This document shows positions 24,937 to 33,617 of a stretch of 64,000 nt of DNA, piece by piece. Source of the DNA: Streptomyces uncialis (GTDB lineage Bacteria; Actinomycetota; Actinomycetes; Streptomycetales; Streptomycetaceae); assembly GCF_036250755.1 (NCBI RefSeq), contig NZ_CP109583.1:1612001-1676000 (forward strand). The letters are read 5' to 3'. The position numbers and the translations under genes are program-made. The notes below the pieces were generated by a model that ran no database searches, was not told where the DNA came from, and worked only from the letters and a program-made list of their open reading frames with translations. The first letter of the stretch is position 1. The number at the start of each line of letters is the position of its first letter.

Positions 24937-25858
24937 GGCCGTACCTCTCCTCCGCCTTCCAGAAGTACACGAATCCGCCGACCGCCACGAGGACGGACCA
25001 GCCCAGGGCCAGCGCCCACACATGATCGGGCAGCTGGTCGTTGCCGTAGCCGTCGATGATCGCGAACCGCATCAGGTCCATGTACACCGCGGCCGGGTTC
25101 CACTGGAGGACGTCCGCGATCCAGGAGGGCCTGCCCTCCAGCATGATCGGGATGGAGAACATGACGCCCGACGCGTACATCCAGGTCCGCATCACGAACG
25201 GCATGAGCTGCGCGAGGTCGGGGGTCTTGCTGCCGAGCCGCGCCATGATCAGCGCGAGGCCGGTGTTGAAGAGGAACTGGAGCACCAGGGCGGGCACGAT
25301 CAGCAGCCACGACGGGCCCGGGTAGCTGCCGCACGCGATCGCGACGGCGAACACCACGAGCATCGAGAACAGCAGCTGCTGGAGCTGCTGGAGCGCGAAG
25401 GAGATCGGCAGCGAGGCCCGGGGGAAGTGCAGGGCCCGGACCAGGCCCAGGTTTCCGGAGATCGCCCGGACCCCCGCCATCACCGAACTCTGGGTGAAGG
25501 TGAAGACGAACACCCCGGTCACCAGGAACGGGATGTACACCTCCCTCTCCATACCGCGGTCGGCGTTCAGGATTATCCCGAAGATCAGGAAGTAGACCAG
25601 CGCGTTGAGCAGCGGGGTGACCACCTGCCAGAGCTGGCCGAGCTTCGCCTGGCTGTACTGGGCCGTGAGTTTCGCCTGCGAGAACGCCAGGATGAAGTGG
25701 CGCCTGCCCCACAGCTCACGAACGTAGTCGAGGACTCCCGGCCGGGCGCCGCTCACGGTCAGTCCGTGCTTGGCGGCCAGGGCGGCCGGGGAGAGTCCGT
25801 CATCGGGCGACGGGGGCGCACTCACCGCGACACCGCCGTCATGCGTTGTCTCACTCAC
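24929..25858 (-). CDS. ABC-2 type permease, polysaccharide/teichoic-acid exporter
   Basis: A 309-residue membrane protein with about six helices: LLNALVYFLIFGIIL, IPFLVTGVFVFTFTQ, LFSMLVVFAVAIAC, WLLIVPALVLQFLF, MYASGVMFSIPIM and ALALGWSVLVAVGGFVYF. The soluble N-terminal part includes ELWGRRHFILAFSQAKLTAQY, a TagG/Wzm-type interface helix. The start GTG 25858 lacks a clear ribosome site. The gene is separated from the glycosyltransferase upstream by 110 bases with no gene, and the 3' end overlaps the ATPase gene. Together they form a complete exporter. Confidence 0.9.
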   Translation of the reverse strand: MSETTHDGGVAVSAPPSPDDGLSPAALAAKHGLTVSGARPGVLDYVRELWGRRHFILAFSQAKLTAQYSQAKLGQLWQVVTPLLNALVYFLIFGIILNADRGMEREVYIPFLVTGVFVFTFTQSSVMAGVRAISGNLGLVRALHFPRASLPISFALQQLQQLLFSMLVVFAVAIACGSYPGPSWLLIVPALVLQFLFNTGLALIMARLGSKTPDLAQLMPFVMRTWMYASGVMFSIPIMLEGRPSWIADVLQWNPAAVYMDLMRFAIIDGYGNDQLPDHVWALALGWSVLVAVGGFVYFWKAEERYGRG

Positions 25859-25968
25859 AAGTAGGAAACTTTCGTCCTCAAGAGATGCGCTGCCTGGCCG
25901 GACACAAGCAGGTGCCGGTTGCCCTCCGGGGTGAGAGCCAGGCCGGAATGTTCTCAGACCAGAGCTTG

Positions 25969-26853
25969 TCAGATCACGGGCGGGCGGCCCAGTCGGGTCA
26001 GCCGCCATACCGTACGCCACTTCATGGGGCGACGGGGCCCGCAGGGACCGCTCCATCCTTCCCGGAACCCGCCGAACCACGCCTTGAGCGCGGGTCCGGA
26101 GGGGCGCCGGGCCAGGGTGAGCAGCAGCCACACACCCAGGTACACGGGCACCAGGGGCAGGGGCAGATTGCGGCGGGCCAGCCAGACCCGGTTACGGGCC
26201 ACCATGCGGTGGTAGACCGCGTGCCGGGACGGCGCCGTGGTGGGGTGGTGCAGGACCATGTCGGAGCGGTAGTCGATCTGCCAGCCCGCGTCGAGCGCGC
26301 GCCAGGCGAGATCGGTCTCCTCATGGGCGTAGAAGAACTCCGCCGGCAGCGGGCCGACCTGGGCGATGACCTTCGTCCGCACGGCGTTGGCGCCGCCCAG
26401 GAACGTGGTCACCCGGGAGGACCGCATCGGGTCGGAGGCACGCAGCCGCGGTACGTGGCGGCGCTGGGTGACCCCGGTCTCCGGGTCCGCGATCCGGAAG
26501 CTGATGATCCCCAGCTCCGGGTCCCCGGCGAACGCCGCACGGCACAGCTCGGCGGTGTCGGTGAGGGGCAGCGAGCCGTCGTCGTCCAGGAACAGCAGGA
26601 CGTCGACATCGGTGCCGGACGGGCCGAACGCCTCGATCCCGACGTTGCGGCCCCCGGGGATGCCCAGGTTCTCGGGCAGTTCCACCGTGCGCACCCCGGC
26701 CGGGACCTCGGGTACGGGCGAGCCGTTCCCGACGACGACGACCTCGACCGGTTCGCCGTCCTGCTTCGCGACCGAGTCGAGCAGGGCGCGCAGTTCCTCG
26801 GGGCGGTTGCCCATGGTGATGACGACCGCGCCGACCTTGAGGGGGTTGCTCAC
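25969..26853 (-). CDS. Family 2 glycosyltransferase
   Basis: A 294-residue GT-A fold enzyme. The N-terminal VGAVVITMGNRPEEL strand starts the nucleotide-sugar domain, ENLGIPGGRNVGIE is typical of rhamnosyl/galactofuranosyl-type GT2 proteins, and LLFLDDDGSLPL supplies the metal-binding acidic motif. FFYAHEETDLAWRAL carries the catalytic region. A short hydrophobic segment (PLPLVPVYLGVWLLLTL) near the C-terminus may dip into the membrane. GTG 26853 is eight bases after the CDP-alcohol phosphotransferase stop. The operon suggests that it decorates the exported molecule; donor and acceptor are not known. Confidence 0.88.
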   Translation of the reverse strand: MSNPLKVGAVVITMGNRPEELRALLDSVAKQDGEPVEVVVVGNGSPVPEVPAGVRTVELPENLGIPGGRNVGIEAFGPSGTDVDVLLFLDDDGSLPLTDTAELCRAAFAGDPELGIISFRIADPETGVTQRRHVPRLRASDPMRSSRVTTFLGGANAVRTKVIAQVGPLPAEFFYAHEETDLAWRALDAGWQIDYRSDMVLHHPTTAPSRHAVYHRMVARNRVWLARRNLPLPLVPVYLGVWLLLTLARRPSGPALKAWFGGFREGWSGPCGPRRPMKWRTVWRLTRLGRPPVI

Positions 26854-26861
26854 CGACGGCC

Positions 26862-27641
26862 TCACTTCAGCCTGCTGGACGCCAGGATGGACACCAGGTG
26901 CAGCAGGGTCTGGAGGATCGCGATCCCCGCGAGGACGGCGATACCGAGCCGGGTCCAGAACAGATCGCCGCCGATCATGTCGAGCACGGCGACGAACAGG
27001 ATGAACAGGCTCGCCTCGACCCCGCCGACCAGCCGGTGGAACTTCAGCGCGGCGGCTGCGCGGCGGGCCAGGGCCAGACCGGAGGAGCGGGGCGTGGCCG
27101 CCTCGTCCTTGACGGCCGGCAGCCCGCTGCGGGAGCGCGCCACGTCGACCAGGTCGGTCTCGGCCTTGATGAGGATCGCGCCGAGGGCGGCCAGGGTGCC
27201 GAGGAAGGCCCACAGCCACTCGGGGCGGCCGTCACCGAAGGCGTCGGCGCCGCGGACACCGAAGCCGACGAGCAGCGCGGCCTCGCAGAGGTAGTGGCCG
27301 ACCCGGTCCAGGTAGACGCCCGTGATGGAGGTCTGCTTGCGCCAGCGGGCGACCTCGCCGTCGACACAGTCGAGCAGCAGGTAGAGCTGGATGAGGACCG
27401 CGGCGACCAGGGCCCCGGTCAGGCCCGGTACGAGGAGCGCGGCGCCCGCGAGGATGCCCGCCACGACCATCAGGTACGTGAGCTGGTTGGGCGTGATCCT
27501 GGTGTTCACCAGGTAGGGGTCGCAGCGCAGCGAGATCTCCCGCATGTACAGGCGTCCCGCCCAGTGCTCACCGCTGCGCCGGTCCTTGACCCCTTCGGGG
27601 TGCACGACCGGGCGGAGTTCAGCTACCGATGGCCTTGGCAT
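26862..27641 (-). CDS. CDP-alcohol phosphatidyltransferase family protein, with His in the fourth Asp position
   Basis: A 259-residue membrane enzyme with about six hydrophobic segments. The signature D-x2-D-G-x2-A-R-x8-G-x3-D-x3-D is present as D91, D94, G95, A98-R99, G108, D112 but H116 replaces the last aspartate, the proposed general base. The family transfers an alcohol phosphate from a CDP-alcohol, or CDP-diacylglycerol to an alcohol, releasing CMP. The 5' end overlaps the dehydrogenase gene by 23 bases. The second family member in this operon keeps all four aspartates. Histidine could still act as base, so the enzyme may be active; the product is unknown. Confidence 0.87.
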   Translation of the reverse strand: MPRPSVAELRPVVHPEGVKDRRSGEHWAGRLYMREISLRCDPYLVNTRITPNQLTYLMVVAGILAGAALLVPGLTGALVAAVLIQLYLLLDCVDGEVARWRKQTSITGVYLDRVGHYLCEAALLVGFGVRGADAFGDGRPEWLWAFLGTLAALGAILIKAETDLVDVARSRSGLPAVKDEAATPRSSGLALARRAAAALKFHRLVGGVEASLFILFVAVLDMIGGDLFWTRLGIAVLAGIAILQTLLHLVSILASSRLK

Positions 27642-28680
27642 AGTCGGCGTATGCGTCCTTGATCTGGTCGGTGTTCAGGTCGAGGTGTTCGAGGATGGTG
27701 AAGCGGCCTGGCCTGGTCTGCGGGGCGAACGCGACGACCTGCACGAACTCGTCGACGCTGAAGCCGATCTCCTCCGGCAGCACGGGCAGTTCGTGGCGGC
27801 GCAGGACCTCGGCCATGTACCGGGACTCGTCGTGGGCGCCCCGCAGGTGCATGGCGAACGCGGCGCCGAGTCCGACCTGCTCGCCGTGGCTGGCGGCCCG
27901 CTTGGGGAAGAGGAGGTCGAAGGCGTGGTTGATCTCGTGGCAGGCACCGGAGGCGGGGCGGGAGTCGCCCGCGACCGACATGGAGATCCCGGTGAGGACG
28001 AGTCCTTCGGCGAGCACCTGGAGGAAGGCGTCGTCGCCGACCGAGCCGGGGTGACGCAGTACGGCCTCGCCCGCCTGGCGGGCCATGGCGGCGGCGAGAC
28101 CGTCGATGGACTCGCCGGTCTGCCGGTGGGCCAGCTCCCAGTCGGCGACGCAGGAGATGTTGGAGACGGCGTCACCGATGCCGGAGCGGACGAAGCGGGG
28201 GGGTGCCTCACGGACGACGTCGAGGTCGATGACGACGGCGATCGGGTTGGGCACCCCGTAGGAGCCGCGGCCCGCGTCGTTGTCGAGGGTGGCGACCGGG
28301 GAGCACAGTCCGTCGTGGGCGAGGTTCGTCGCGACGGCGACCAGCGGCAGGCCGACGCGCGCCGCGGCGAACTTGGCGCAGTCGATGATCTTGCCGCCGC
28401 CGAGACCGACGACCGCGTCGTAGCGCCCCTTCTTGATGGCGTCCGCGAGCTTGATCGCGTCGTCCAGGGTGCCGCCGCCGACCGGGAACCACTCGGCGCC
28501 GGGCAGCGCCGGCTCCAGCCGCTCACGCAGCCGGGCACCCGAGCCGCCGCTGATCGCGACGGCGAGCTTGCCCGACGAGGAGATCCGCTGGTCGGCGAGG
28601 ACCCCCACCAGGTCGTCGAGGGCACCCGCGCGGATGTCCACGACGACCGGGGAGGGGATCAGGCGTGTCAGTACTGGCAC
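27619..28680 (-). CDS. Iron-containing alcohol dehydrogenase family, glycerol-1-phosphate dehydrogenase-like
   Basis: A 353-residue cytosolic oxidoreductase. The NAD(P)-binding turn is VVGLGGGKIIDCAKFAA (near residue 92-106), and metal ligands appear as D170 (GIGDAVSN), H248/H252 (HEINHAFD) and H265 (HGEQVG). ATNLAHDGLCSPVA resembles the substrate-binding stretch of sn-glycerol-1-phosphate dehydrogenase (EgsA/AraM) more than that of glycerol dehydrogenase. That enzyme reduces dihydroxyacetone phosphate to glycerol-1-phosphate. It overlaps both neighbouring genes (13 and 23 bases), between a nucleotidyltransferase and a CDP-alcohol phosphotransferase, which fits supply of a polyol phosphate. 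The substrate assignment is inference. Confidence 0.84.
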   Translation of the reverse strand: MPVLTRLIPSPVVVDIRAGALDDLVGVLADQRISSSGKLAVAISGGSGARLRERLEPALPGAEWFPVGGGTLDDAIKLADAIKKGRYDAVVGLGGGKIIDCAKFAAARVGLPLVAVATNLAHDGLCSPVATLDNDAGRGSYGVPNPIAVVIDLDVVREAPPRFVRSGIGDAVSNISCVADWELAHRQTGESIDGLAAAMARQAGEAVLRHPGSVGDDAFLQVLAEGLVLTGISMSVAGDSRPASGACHEINHAFDLLFPKRAASHGEQVGLGAAFAMHLRGAHDESRYMAEVLRRHELPVLPEEIGFSVDEFVQVVAFAPQTRPGRFTILEHLDLNTDQIKDAYADYAKAIGS

Positions 28681-29420
28681 GCGATCTCACGCCCCTTGGC
28701 GAGGTCGTCGTGGTTGTCGATCTCGACCCACTTGATGTCGCCGATGGGGGCGACGTCGACCTTGAAGCCACGGTTGACGAGCTCCTGGTAGCCGTCCTCG
28801 TAGTAGAGGTCGGGGTCCCGCTCGAAGGTGGTCTTCAGGGCGTCGGCCAGCTCGTCGGCGGCCTCGCCCTCGATGAGGGTGACACCGATGTACTCGCCGG
28901 TCGCGTCGGCGGGGTCCATCAGCTTGGTGATGCGCTGGACGCCCTTGTCGGGGTCCACGACGACCTTCATCTCCTCGTCGGCGAGCTGCTTCACCGTGTC
29001 GAGGGCGAGGATGATCTTCTTGCCGTCGCCACGGGCCGCGAGCAGCGTCTTCTCGACGGAGACGGGGTGCACGGTGTCGCCGTTGGCGAGGATCACGGTG
29101 TGCTTGATGGCGTCACGGCCGCACCACAGGGAGTAGGCGTTGTTCCACTCCTCGGCCTTGTCGTTGTCGATCAGGGTGATCTTGAGGCCGTACTTGGCCT
29201 CCAGGGCGGCCTTGCGGTCGTAGACGGCTTCCTTGCGGTACCCGACGATGACCGCGACCTCGGTCAGGCCGATCTCGGCGAAGTTGCCGAGGGTGAGGTC
29301 GAGAACGGTGAGGCTCTCCTCGTCCCCCTCGGGACCGACCGGCACCAGTGCCTTGGGCAGGGTGTCGGTGTAGGGGCGAAGACGCCGTCCGGCGCCGGCA
29401 GCCAGCACGAGGCCGATCAT
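28668..29420 (-). CDS. Sugar/choline-phosphate nucleotidyltransferase family protein
   Basis: A 250-residue nucleotidyltransferase. The N-terminal LAAGAGRRLRPYTDTLPKALVPVG is the G-x-G-x-R-L-x-P-x-T-x5-P-K nucleotide-binding motif, and LANGDTVH and IKWVEIDNHDDL carry metal-binding residues. It resembles the phosphocholine cytidylyltransferase (LicC-like) subfamily, which forms CDP-alcohols from CTP and alcohol phosphate. Placed between a glycerol-phosphate-type dehydrogenase and CDP-alcohol phosphotransferases it probably makes the activated CDP-polyol. It starts at ATG 29420, overlapping the upstream gene by four bases. Confidence 0.87.
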   Translation of the reverse strand: MIGLVLAAGAGRRLRPYTDTLPKALVPVGPEGDEESLTVLDLTLGNFAEIGLTEVAVIVGYRKEAVYDRKAALEAKYGLKITLIDNDKAEEWNNAYSLWCGRDAIKHTVILANGDTVHPVSVEKTLLAARGDGKKIILALDTVKQLADEEMKVVVDPDKGVQRITKLMDPADATGEYIGVTLIEGEAADELADALKTTFERDPDLYYEDGYQELVNRGFKVDVAPIGDIKWVEIDNHDDLAKGREIACQY

Positions 29421-31255
29421 GCGGGTTCTCCTTCATCGTGTACGGCGGGTGCTCCGGAGGAGACCCAGAAGCGGATGCTCTCTGCGAGCACCACGAGTGC
29501 CACGGCCACGGCCAGGGCCGTGAGCAGCGCGGTGAAACCTTGGGTGCCGAGCAGGGCCGCGGCCAGGGTGATCAGCAGGACCCTGCCCTCCTGCCCCCCG
29601 ATCGCGCGGACCAGCCAGCTCGGCGACGCGCCGGTGCCACCGCGTATGCGGTACACCGTGTCGTAGTGATGGTAGGCGACCGCCGCCACCAGCCCGAAGG
29701 CAGCGGGCAGCGCTCCGTCCGTCCCGGCCTGGGCGGCCAGGGCGAGCACGGTGCCGTATTCGGCGGCGCGGAAGAAGGGCGGCACCAGCCAGTCGAGGGC
29801 GCCCTTGAGGGGCCGGGCGACGGCGAGAGCGGAGAGCACGATGTAGAGGCAGGCGGCGGCGACGGTGAGCCAGCCGCCGAAGCCGGTGAACACTGCGGCG
29901 CCGACCACGGCCGCGCCGCCGAGCAGCGCGAAGGCCGGGGGCGCGAAGACCGGCATCCGGCGGGCGACACCCTGGAACGCGGTCGCGAGCACCTCGGCCG
30001 GGTAGCCCCGGTCGGTGAGGTCGAGCAGGGCCTGGGCGGCCCCGTCGGTGCGTCCGGCCTTGCGGGTCAGGGAGCGCAGGACGCGTCCGGCGGTGGTGTA
30101 GCAGGCGGCGAACGCGCAGCCCACGAGCAGGACGACCAGGGTGATCCGGGGGGTGGTGACGGCGGTGAGCACGGCGATCAGCGCCCAGCGTTCACCGATC
30201 GGCAGCACGATTATGCGGCGCACCCAGACCGTCCAGCCGACCGAGTCGAGCCGGTCGGAGAGGGCTGCGGTGGGGCTGATGCTCGCGGTGGCGTCGTGGT
30301 TGGCCTCGATGAAGGCGAAGTCGATGATATGGCGGCAGGTCTGGAGGACCATCGCGCCCAGCGCCAGCGCCCAGACGTCGTCGCCGCCGCGGGCCGCGCC
30401 GAGGGCGAGGCCCGCGTAGTAGGCGTACTCCTTGGCGCGGTCGAAGGTGGCGTCGAGCCAGGCGCCGAGCGTGGAGTACTGGAGGGAGTAGCGGGCGAGC
30501 TGTCCGTCGGCGCAGTCGAGGACGAACGAGAACAGCAGCAGGGCCCCGGCGGCGACGAAACCGGCACGGGTGCCGGTCGCGGCGCAGCCCGCGGCGATCA
30601 GCGCGGTGATCAGCGACGCGGTGGTGACCTGGTTGGGCGTGAAGCCCCGGCGGGCGCACCAGCGGGCCAGGTGGCGCGAGTAGGGGCTGATGGCGTAGGT
30701 GGTGAAGAACCCGTCGCGGGACTTCACCGAGGTCCGCAGCCGGACGGCCTCGTCGTCGACGGCGGCGACGGCCTGGCGGGCCTCGTTACGGGTCTGGGGG
30801 TCGACCGGGACGACGGCGACGAGGGTGCCGAGTTCCGGTCGGTGCACGGCGGTCCCGGCGGCCTCGGCGAGGGCGGCCGCGCGGTCGGCGGGGCTGTCGA
30901 CGGTGACGGCGGCGGTGCCGTGCGCGGCTCCACCGGCCGGTTCGGCCGCGGCGGGAACCGTGCTCTCACGCAGGGCCCGTTCCAGGGCGGCGCGGGCGGC
31001 GGGCCGCGCGGTGACGGCGCCGGGGATCGCGGCGGCGTCGAAGCGGGGGTCGGTGAGAGCGAGCCGCAGCGCGTGGACATGGCCCACGAACCGGCTGTCC
31101 ACGACCGCCACGCGCTGCCCGGACGGGACGGCGCCGAGCAGGGCGGGAACGTCGGCCGGGTCCTCCGCGACCCGCACGTCGAAGCCGAGGCCGCGCAGAT
31201 CGCCGTCGAGCGACGACCCCGGGACCGGCCGGCCGGTGAGGATGGCGGTCGACAG
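29417..31255 (-). CDS. DUF5941/CDP-alcohol phosphotransferase fusion, probable CTG start
   Basis: The protein has an N-terminal soluble domain of ~170 residues and a C-terminal membrane domain with many helices carrying the full CDP-alcohol phosphotransferase signature (DCADGQLAR with G-x3-D-x3-D, GAWLDATFD). A second hydrophobic half forms the DUF5941 part. The GTG at 31177 has no ribosome site, and 26 additional in-frame residues (STAILTGRPVPG..GLGFDVRV) look like a true N-terminus. They begin at CTG 31255, with AGGGAG nine bases upstream and an in-frame TGA six bases before it. I therefore extend to 31255, giving 612 residues. First gene of the seven-gene operon. Transfers an alcohol phosphate group at the membrane; substrate unknown. 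Confidence 0.78.
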   Translation of the reverse strand: MSTAILTGRPVPGSSLDGDLRGLGFDVRVAEDPADVPALLGAVPSGQRVAVVDSRFVGHVHALRLALTDPRFDAAAIPGAVTARPAARAALERALRESTVPAAAEPAGGAAHGTAAVTVDSPADRAAALAEAAGTAVHRPELGTLVAVVPVDPQTRNEARQAVAAVDDEAVRLRTSVKSRDGFFTTYAISPYSRHLARWCARRGFTPNQVTTASLITALIAAGCAATGTRAGFVAAGALLLFSFVLDCADGQLARYSLQYSTLGAWLDATFDRAKEYAYYAGLALGAARGGDDVWALALGAMVLQTCRHIIDFAFIEANHDATASISPTAALSDRLDSVGWTVWVRRIIVLPIGERWALIAVLTAVTTPRITLVVLLVGCAFAACYTTAGRVLRSLTRKAGRTDGAAQALLDLTDRGYPAEVLATAFQGVARRMPVFAPPAFALLGGAAVVGAAVFTGFGGWLTVAAACLYIVLSALAVARPLKGALDWLVPPFFRAAEYGTVLALAAQAGTDGALPAAFGLVAAVAYHHYDTVYRIRGGTGASPSWLVRAIGGQEGRVLLITLAAALLGTQGFTALLTALAVAVALVVLAESIRFWVSSGAPAVHDEGEPA

Positions 31256-31541
31256 AGGAATTCACTCCCTGGGTGCCCCGACGCGCCGGCGCCGGGCATG
31301 TACGTGGATGGGGCGCGCCCCGGGGGCCGGGGACGGCCGGGCGGCGTGTCGGCAGAGGCTATCGGATGGATACCGACGGGTGTTCATCGCCCGTTCACGC
31401 TCCGATCAGCGCGGTCTGCCGCCCCCGCACCGCCGCGATCATCATTGTTGATCGGAGGCCGCATCACAAACCGCCGGGTGTGCCGGTCCCCGCGCACCCC
31501 GGACCCGGCCGCCGGGTTTGCCCGGCATAGGCTGCCTTGGC

Positions 31542-32528
31542 ATGACATGGATGATCACAGGTGGGGCCGGATACATCGGGGCGCATGTGGTGCGGGCGCT
31601 GACCGGGGCCGGGGAGCGGGTGGTCGTCCTCGACGACCTGTCTTCGGGAGCCGCGCGGCGGCTGGACCCCGGGGTGCCGGTGGTGCGGGGCTCGGCGCTG
31701 GACGGGGAGCTGCTGGCCCGGTCGCTGGCCGAGCACCAGGTGACGGGCGTGGTGCATCTCGCGGCCCGTAAGCAGGTCGCGGAGTCGATGGCCCGGCCGT
31801 CGCGCTACTACGCGGACAATCTGGGCGGTCTCGGCACGCTGCTGGAGGCGGTGACCGGGGCCGGGGTCGAGCGGTTCGTGTTCTCCTCGTCGGCGGCGGT
31901 GTACGGCACCCCGGACGTCGAACTGATCACCGAGGACACCCCGTGCGCCCCGGTGAACCCGTACGGCGAGACCAAGCTCGCCGGTGAGTGGCTGGTCCGG
32001 GCTGCGGGGCGGGCGCACGGGATGTCGACGACGTGTCTGCGCTACTTCAACGTCGCGGGGTGCGCGGCACCGGAGCTGGCGGACACCGGGGTGTTCAACG
32101 TGATCCCGATGGTGTTCGACCGGCTCACCCGCGGCGAGGCACCGCAGATCTTCGGCGACGACCATCCGACGCCGGACGGGACCTGCGTCCGCGACTACGT
32201 GCATGTCGCCGATCTCGCCGACGCGCACCTCGCGGCGGTGCGGCGGCTGTCCGGGAAGCCCGCGGGGGATCTCACGCTGAACATCGGCCGAGGAGAGGGC
32301 GTTTCGGTACGCGAACTGCTGACGCTGATCGCGGAGGTGTCCGGGGACGGCCGCGCGCCGCTCGTGGAGCCCCGGCGCGCGGGGGACGCGCCGAGGGCGG
32401 TGGCGTGCGCCCGGCGGGCCGCCGAGGAGCTCGGCTGGACGGCCCGCCGGGACGCCCGCGAGATGGTCGGGTCGGCCTGGCGGGGCTGGCTCGCGCACCG
32501 GTCCCCGCAGCCCGCCGAACAGCACTAG
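31542..32528 (+). CDS. galE: UDP-glucose 4-epimerase (GalE-like)
   Basis: A 328-residue extended short-chain dehydrogenase. TGGAGYIGAHV near the N-terminus binds NAD, FSSSAAVYG and YGETKLAGEW provide the catalytic Ser and Tyr-x3-Lys, and RYFNVAGC and RDYVHVADLADAH are the nucleotide-sugar blocks. It interconverts UDP-glucose and UDP-galactose in the cytosol. ATG 31542 is favoured because TAGGCT at 31528-31533 is a -10-like hexamer eight bases upstream and there is no ribosome site, suggesting a leaderless transcript. It is divergent from the CDP-alcohol operon. The 286 bases between hold both promoters and no gene. Confidence 0.9.
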   Translation: MTWMITGGAGYIGAHVVRALTGAGERVVVLDDLSSGAARRLDPGVPVVRGSALDGELLARSLAEHQVTGVVHLAARKQVAESMARPSRYYADNLGGLGTLLEAVTGAGVERFVFSSSAAVYGTPDVELITEDTPCAPVNPYGETKLAGEWLVRAAGRAHGMSTTCLRYFNVAGCAAPELADTGVFNVIPMVFDRLTRGEAPQIFGDDHPTPDGTCVRDYVHVADLADAHLAAVRRLSGKPAGDLTLNIGRGEGVSVRELLTLIAEVSGDGRAPLVEPRRAGDAPRAVACARRAAEELGWTARRDAREMVGSAWRGWLAHRSPQPAEQH

Positions 32529-32542
32529 CCGATCTTGTCAGC

Positions 32543-32577
32543 GCTCTGACCTGCGGTTCGTTTCCGCAGGTCAGAGC
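32543..32577 (+). terminator. Strong stem-loop terminator after galE
   Basis: Perfect 14-base inverted repeat (GCTCTGACCTGCGG and its complement) with a seven-base loop TTCGTTT, 15 bases after the galE stop. It isolates galE from the cation transporter gene. Confidence 0.87.
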
Positions 32578-32678
32578 ACATGACAACGGTGTTCACTGCC
32601 GTGTTGCCGGATACCCCCCACCCGTAGTTCACTGAGGTCCGTAGAGGACATCCACCACTGCGGCGAAGGATGGTTTTC

Positions 32679-33617
32679 ATGGGGGCAGGGCACGATCACG
32701 GGCATTCGCACGGCGCACCCGTCACGGGTACGGCGGCGTCCGCCTATCGCGGACGGTTGCGGATCGCGCTGGCCATCACGCTCGGTGTGCTGGTGATGGA
32801 GATCATCGGCGGCCTTGTCACCGGGTCGCTGGCGCTCGTCGCGGACGCGGCCCATATGGCCACCGACGCGGTCGGGCTCAGTATGGCTTTGCTCGCCATT
32901 CACTTCGCGAACCGCCCACCGAGCGTGAACCGGACCTTCGGACTGGCCCGCGCCGAGATCCTCGCGGCCCTCGCGAACTGTCTGCTGCTGCTCGGTGTCG
33001 GCGGCTATGTGCTGTACGAGGCGATCCAGCGGTTCATCACCCCGACCGAGATCGAGGGCGGTCTGACGGTCGTCTTCGGCCTGATCGGCCTGGTCGCCAA
33101 CATCGTCTCGCTGGGGCTGCTCATGCGCGGCCAGAAGGACAGCCTCAATGTCCGGGGCGCCTTCCTTGAGGTCCTCTCCGACGCGCTCGGCTCGCTCGCG
33201 GTCGTCATCTCGGCACTGGTCATCCTGGGCACCGGCTGGCTGTACGCCGACCCGGTCGCCTCGCTCGTCATCGGGCTGATGATCGTGCCCAGGACGGTGA
33301 AGCTGCTGCGCGAGACGCTGAACGTGCTGCTGGAGGCGGCGCCCAAGGGGGTCGAGATGAACGAGGTGCGGGCGCACATCCTGGCGCTGGACGGGGTCGA
33401 GGAGGTCCACGACCTCCACGCGTGGACGATCACCTCCGGGATGCCGGTGCTGTCGGCGCACGTGGTGGTCAGCGGGGAGGTGCTGGACCGGGCGGGCAAC
33501 GAGCGGATGCTGCACGATCTCCAGGAGTGCCTGGGGGACCACTTCGACGTGGAGCACTGCACGTTCCAGCTGGAGCCCGGGGGGCACGCGGCGCATGAGG
33601 GGAAGGTCTGCCACTAG
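32679..33617 (+). CDS. Cation diffusion facilitator family transporter (CzcD-like)
   Basis: A 312-residue CDF transporter. A His-rich start (GHDHGHSHG) precedes six helices. Helix II has LVADAAHMATDAVGL and helix V LEVLSDALGSLAVV, each with the two metal-binding polar residues (H/D-x3-D) of the transport site. The C-terminal ~90 residues form the ferredoxin-like cytosolic domain (VHDLHAWTITSGM, DHFDVEHCTFQLE). It exports zinc or related divalent ions by proton exchange. ATG 32679 has GAAGGA eight bases upstream; ATG 32670 is an alternative. The stop codon lies inside the left inverted end of repeat element B. Confidence 0.92.
   Translation: MGAGHDHGHSHGAPVTGTAASAYRGRLRIALAITLGVLVMEIIGGLVTGSLALVADAAHMATDAVGLSMALLAIHFANRPPSVNRTFGLARAEILAALANCLLLLGVGGYVLYEAIQRFITPTEIEGGLTVVFGLIGLVANIVSLGLLMRGQKDSLNVRGAFLEVLSDALGSLAVVISALVILGTGWLYADPVASLVIGLMIVPRTVKLLRETLNVLLEAAPKGVEMNEVRAHILALDGVEEVHDLHAWTITSGMPVLSAHVVVSGEVLDRAGNERMLHDLQECLGDHFDVEHCTFQLEPGGHAAHEGKVCH

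Noticed and set aside
32581..32595. Zur-type box before the cation transporter gene
   Set aside because: TGACAACGGTGTTCA is only loosely palindromic and too far from a TGAAAATGATTTTCA-like consensus to support a call.
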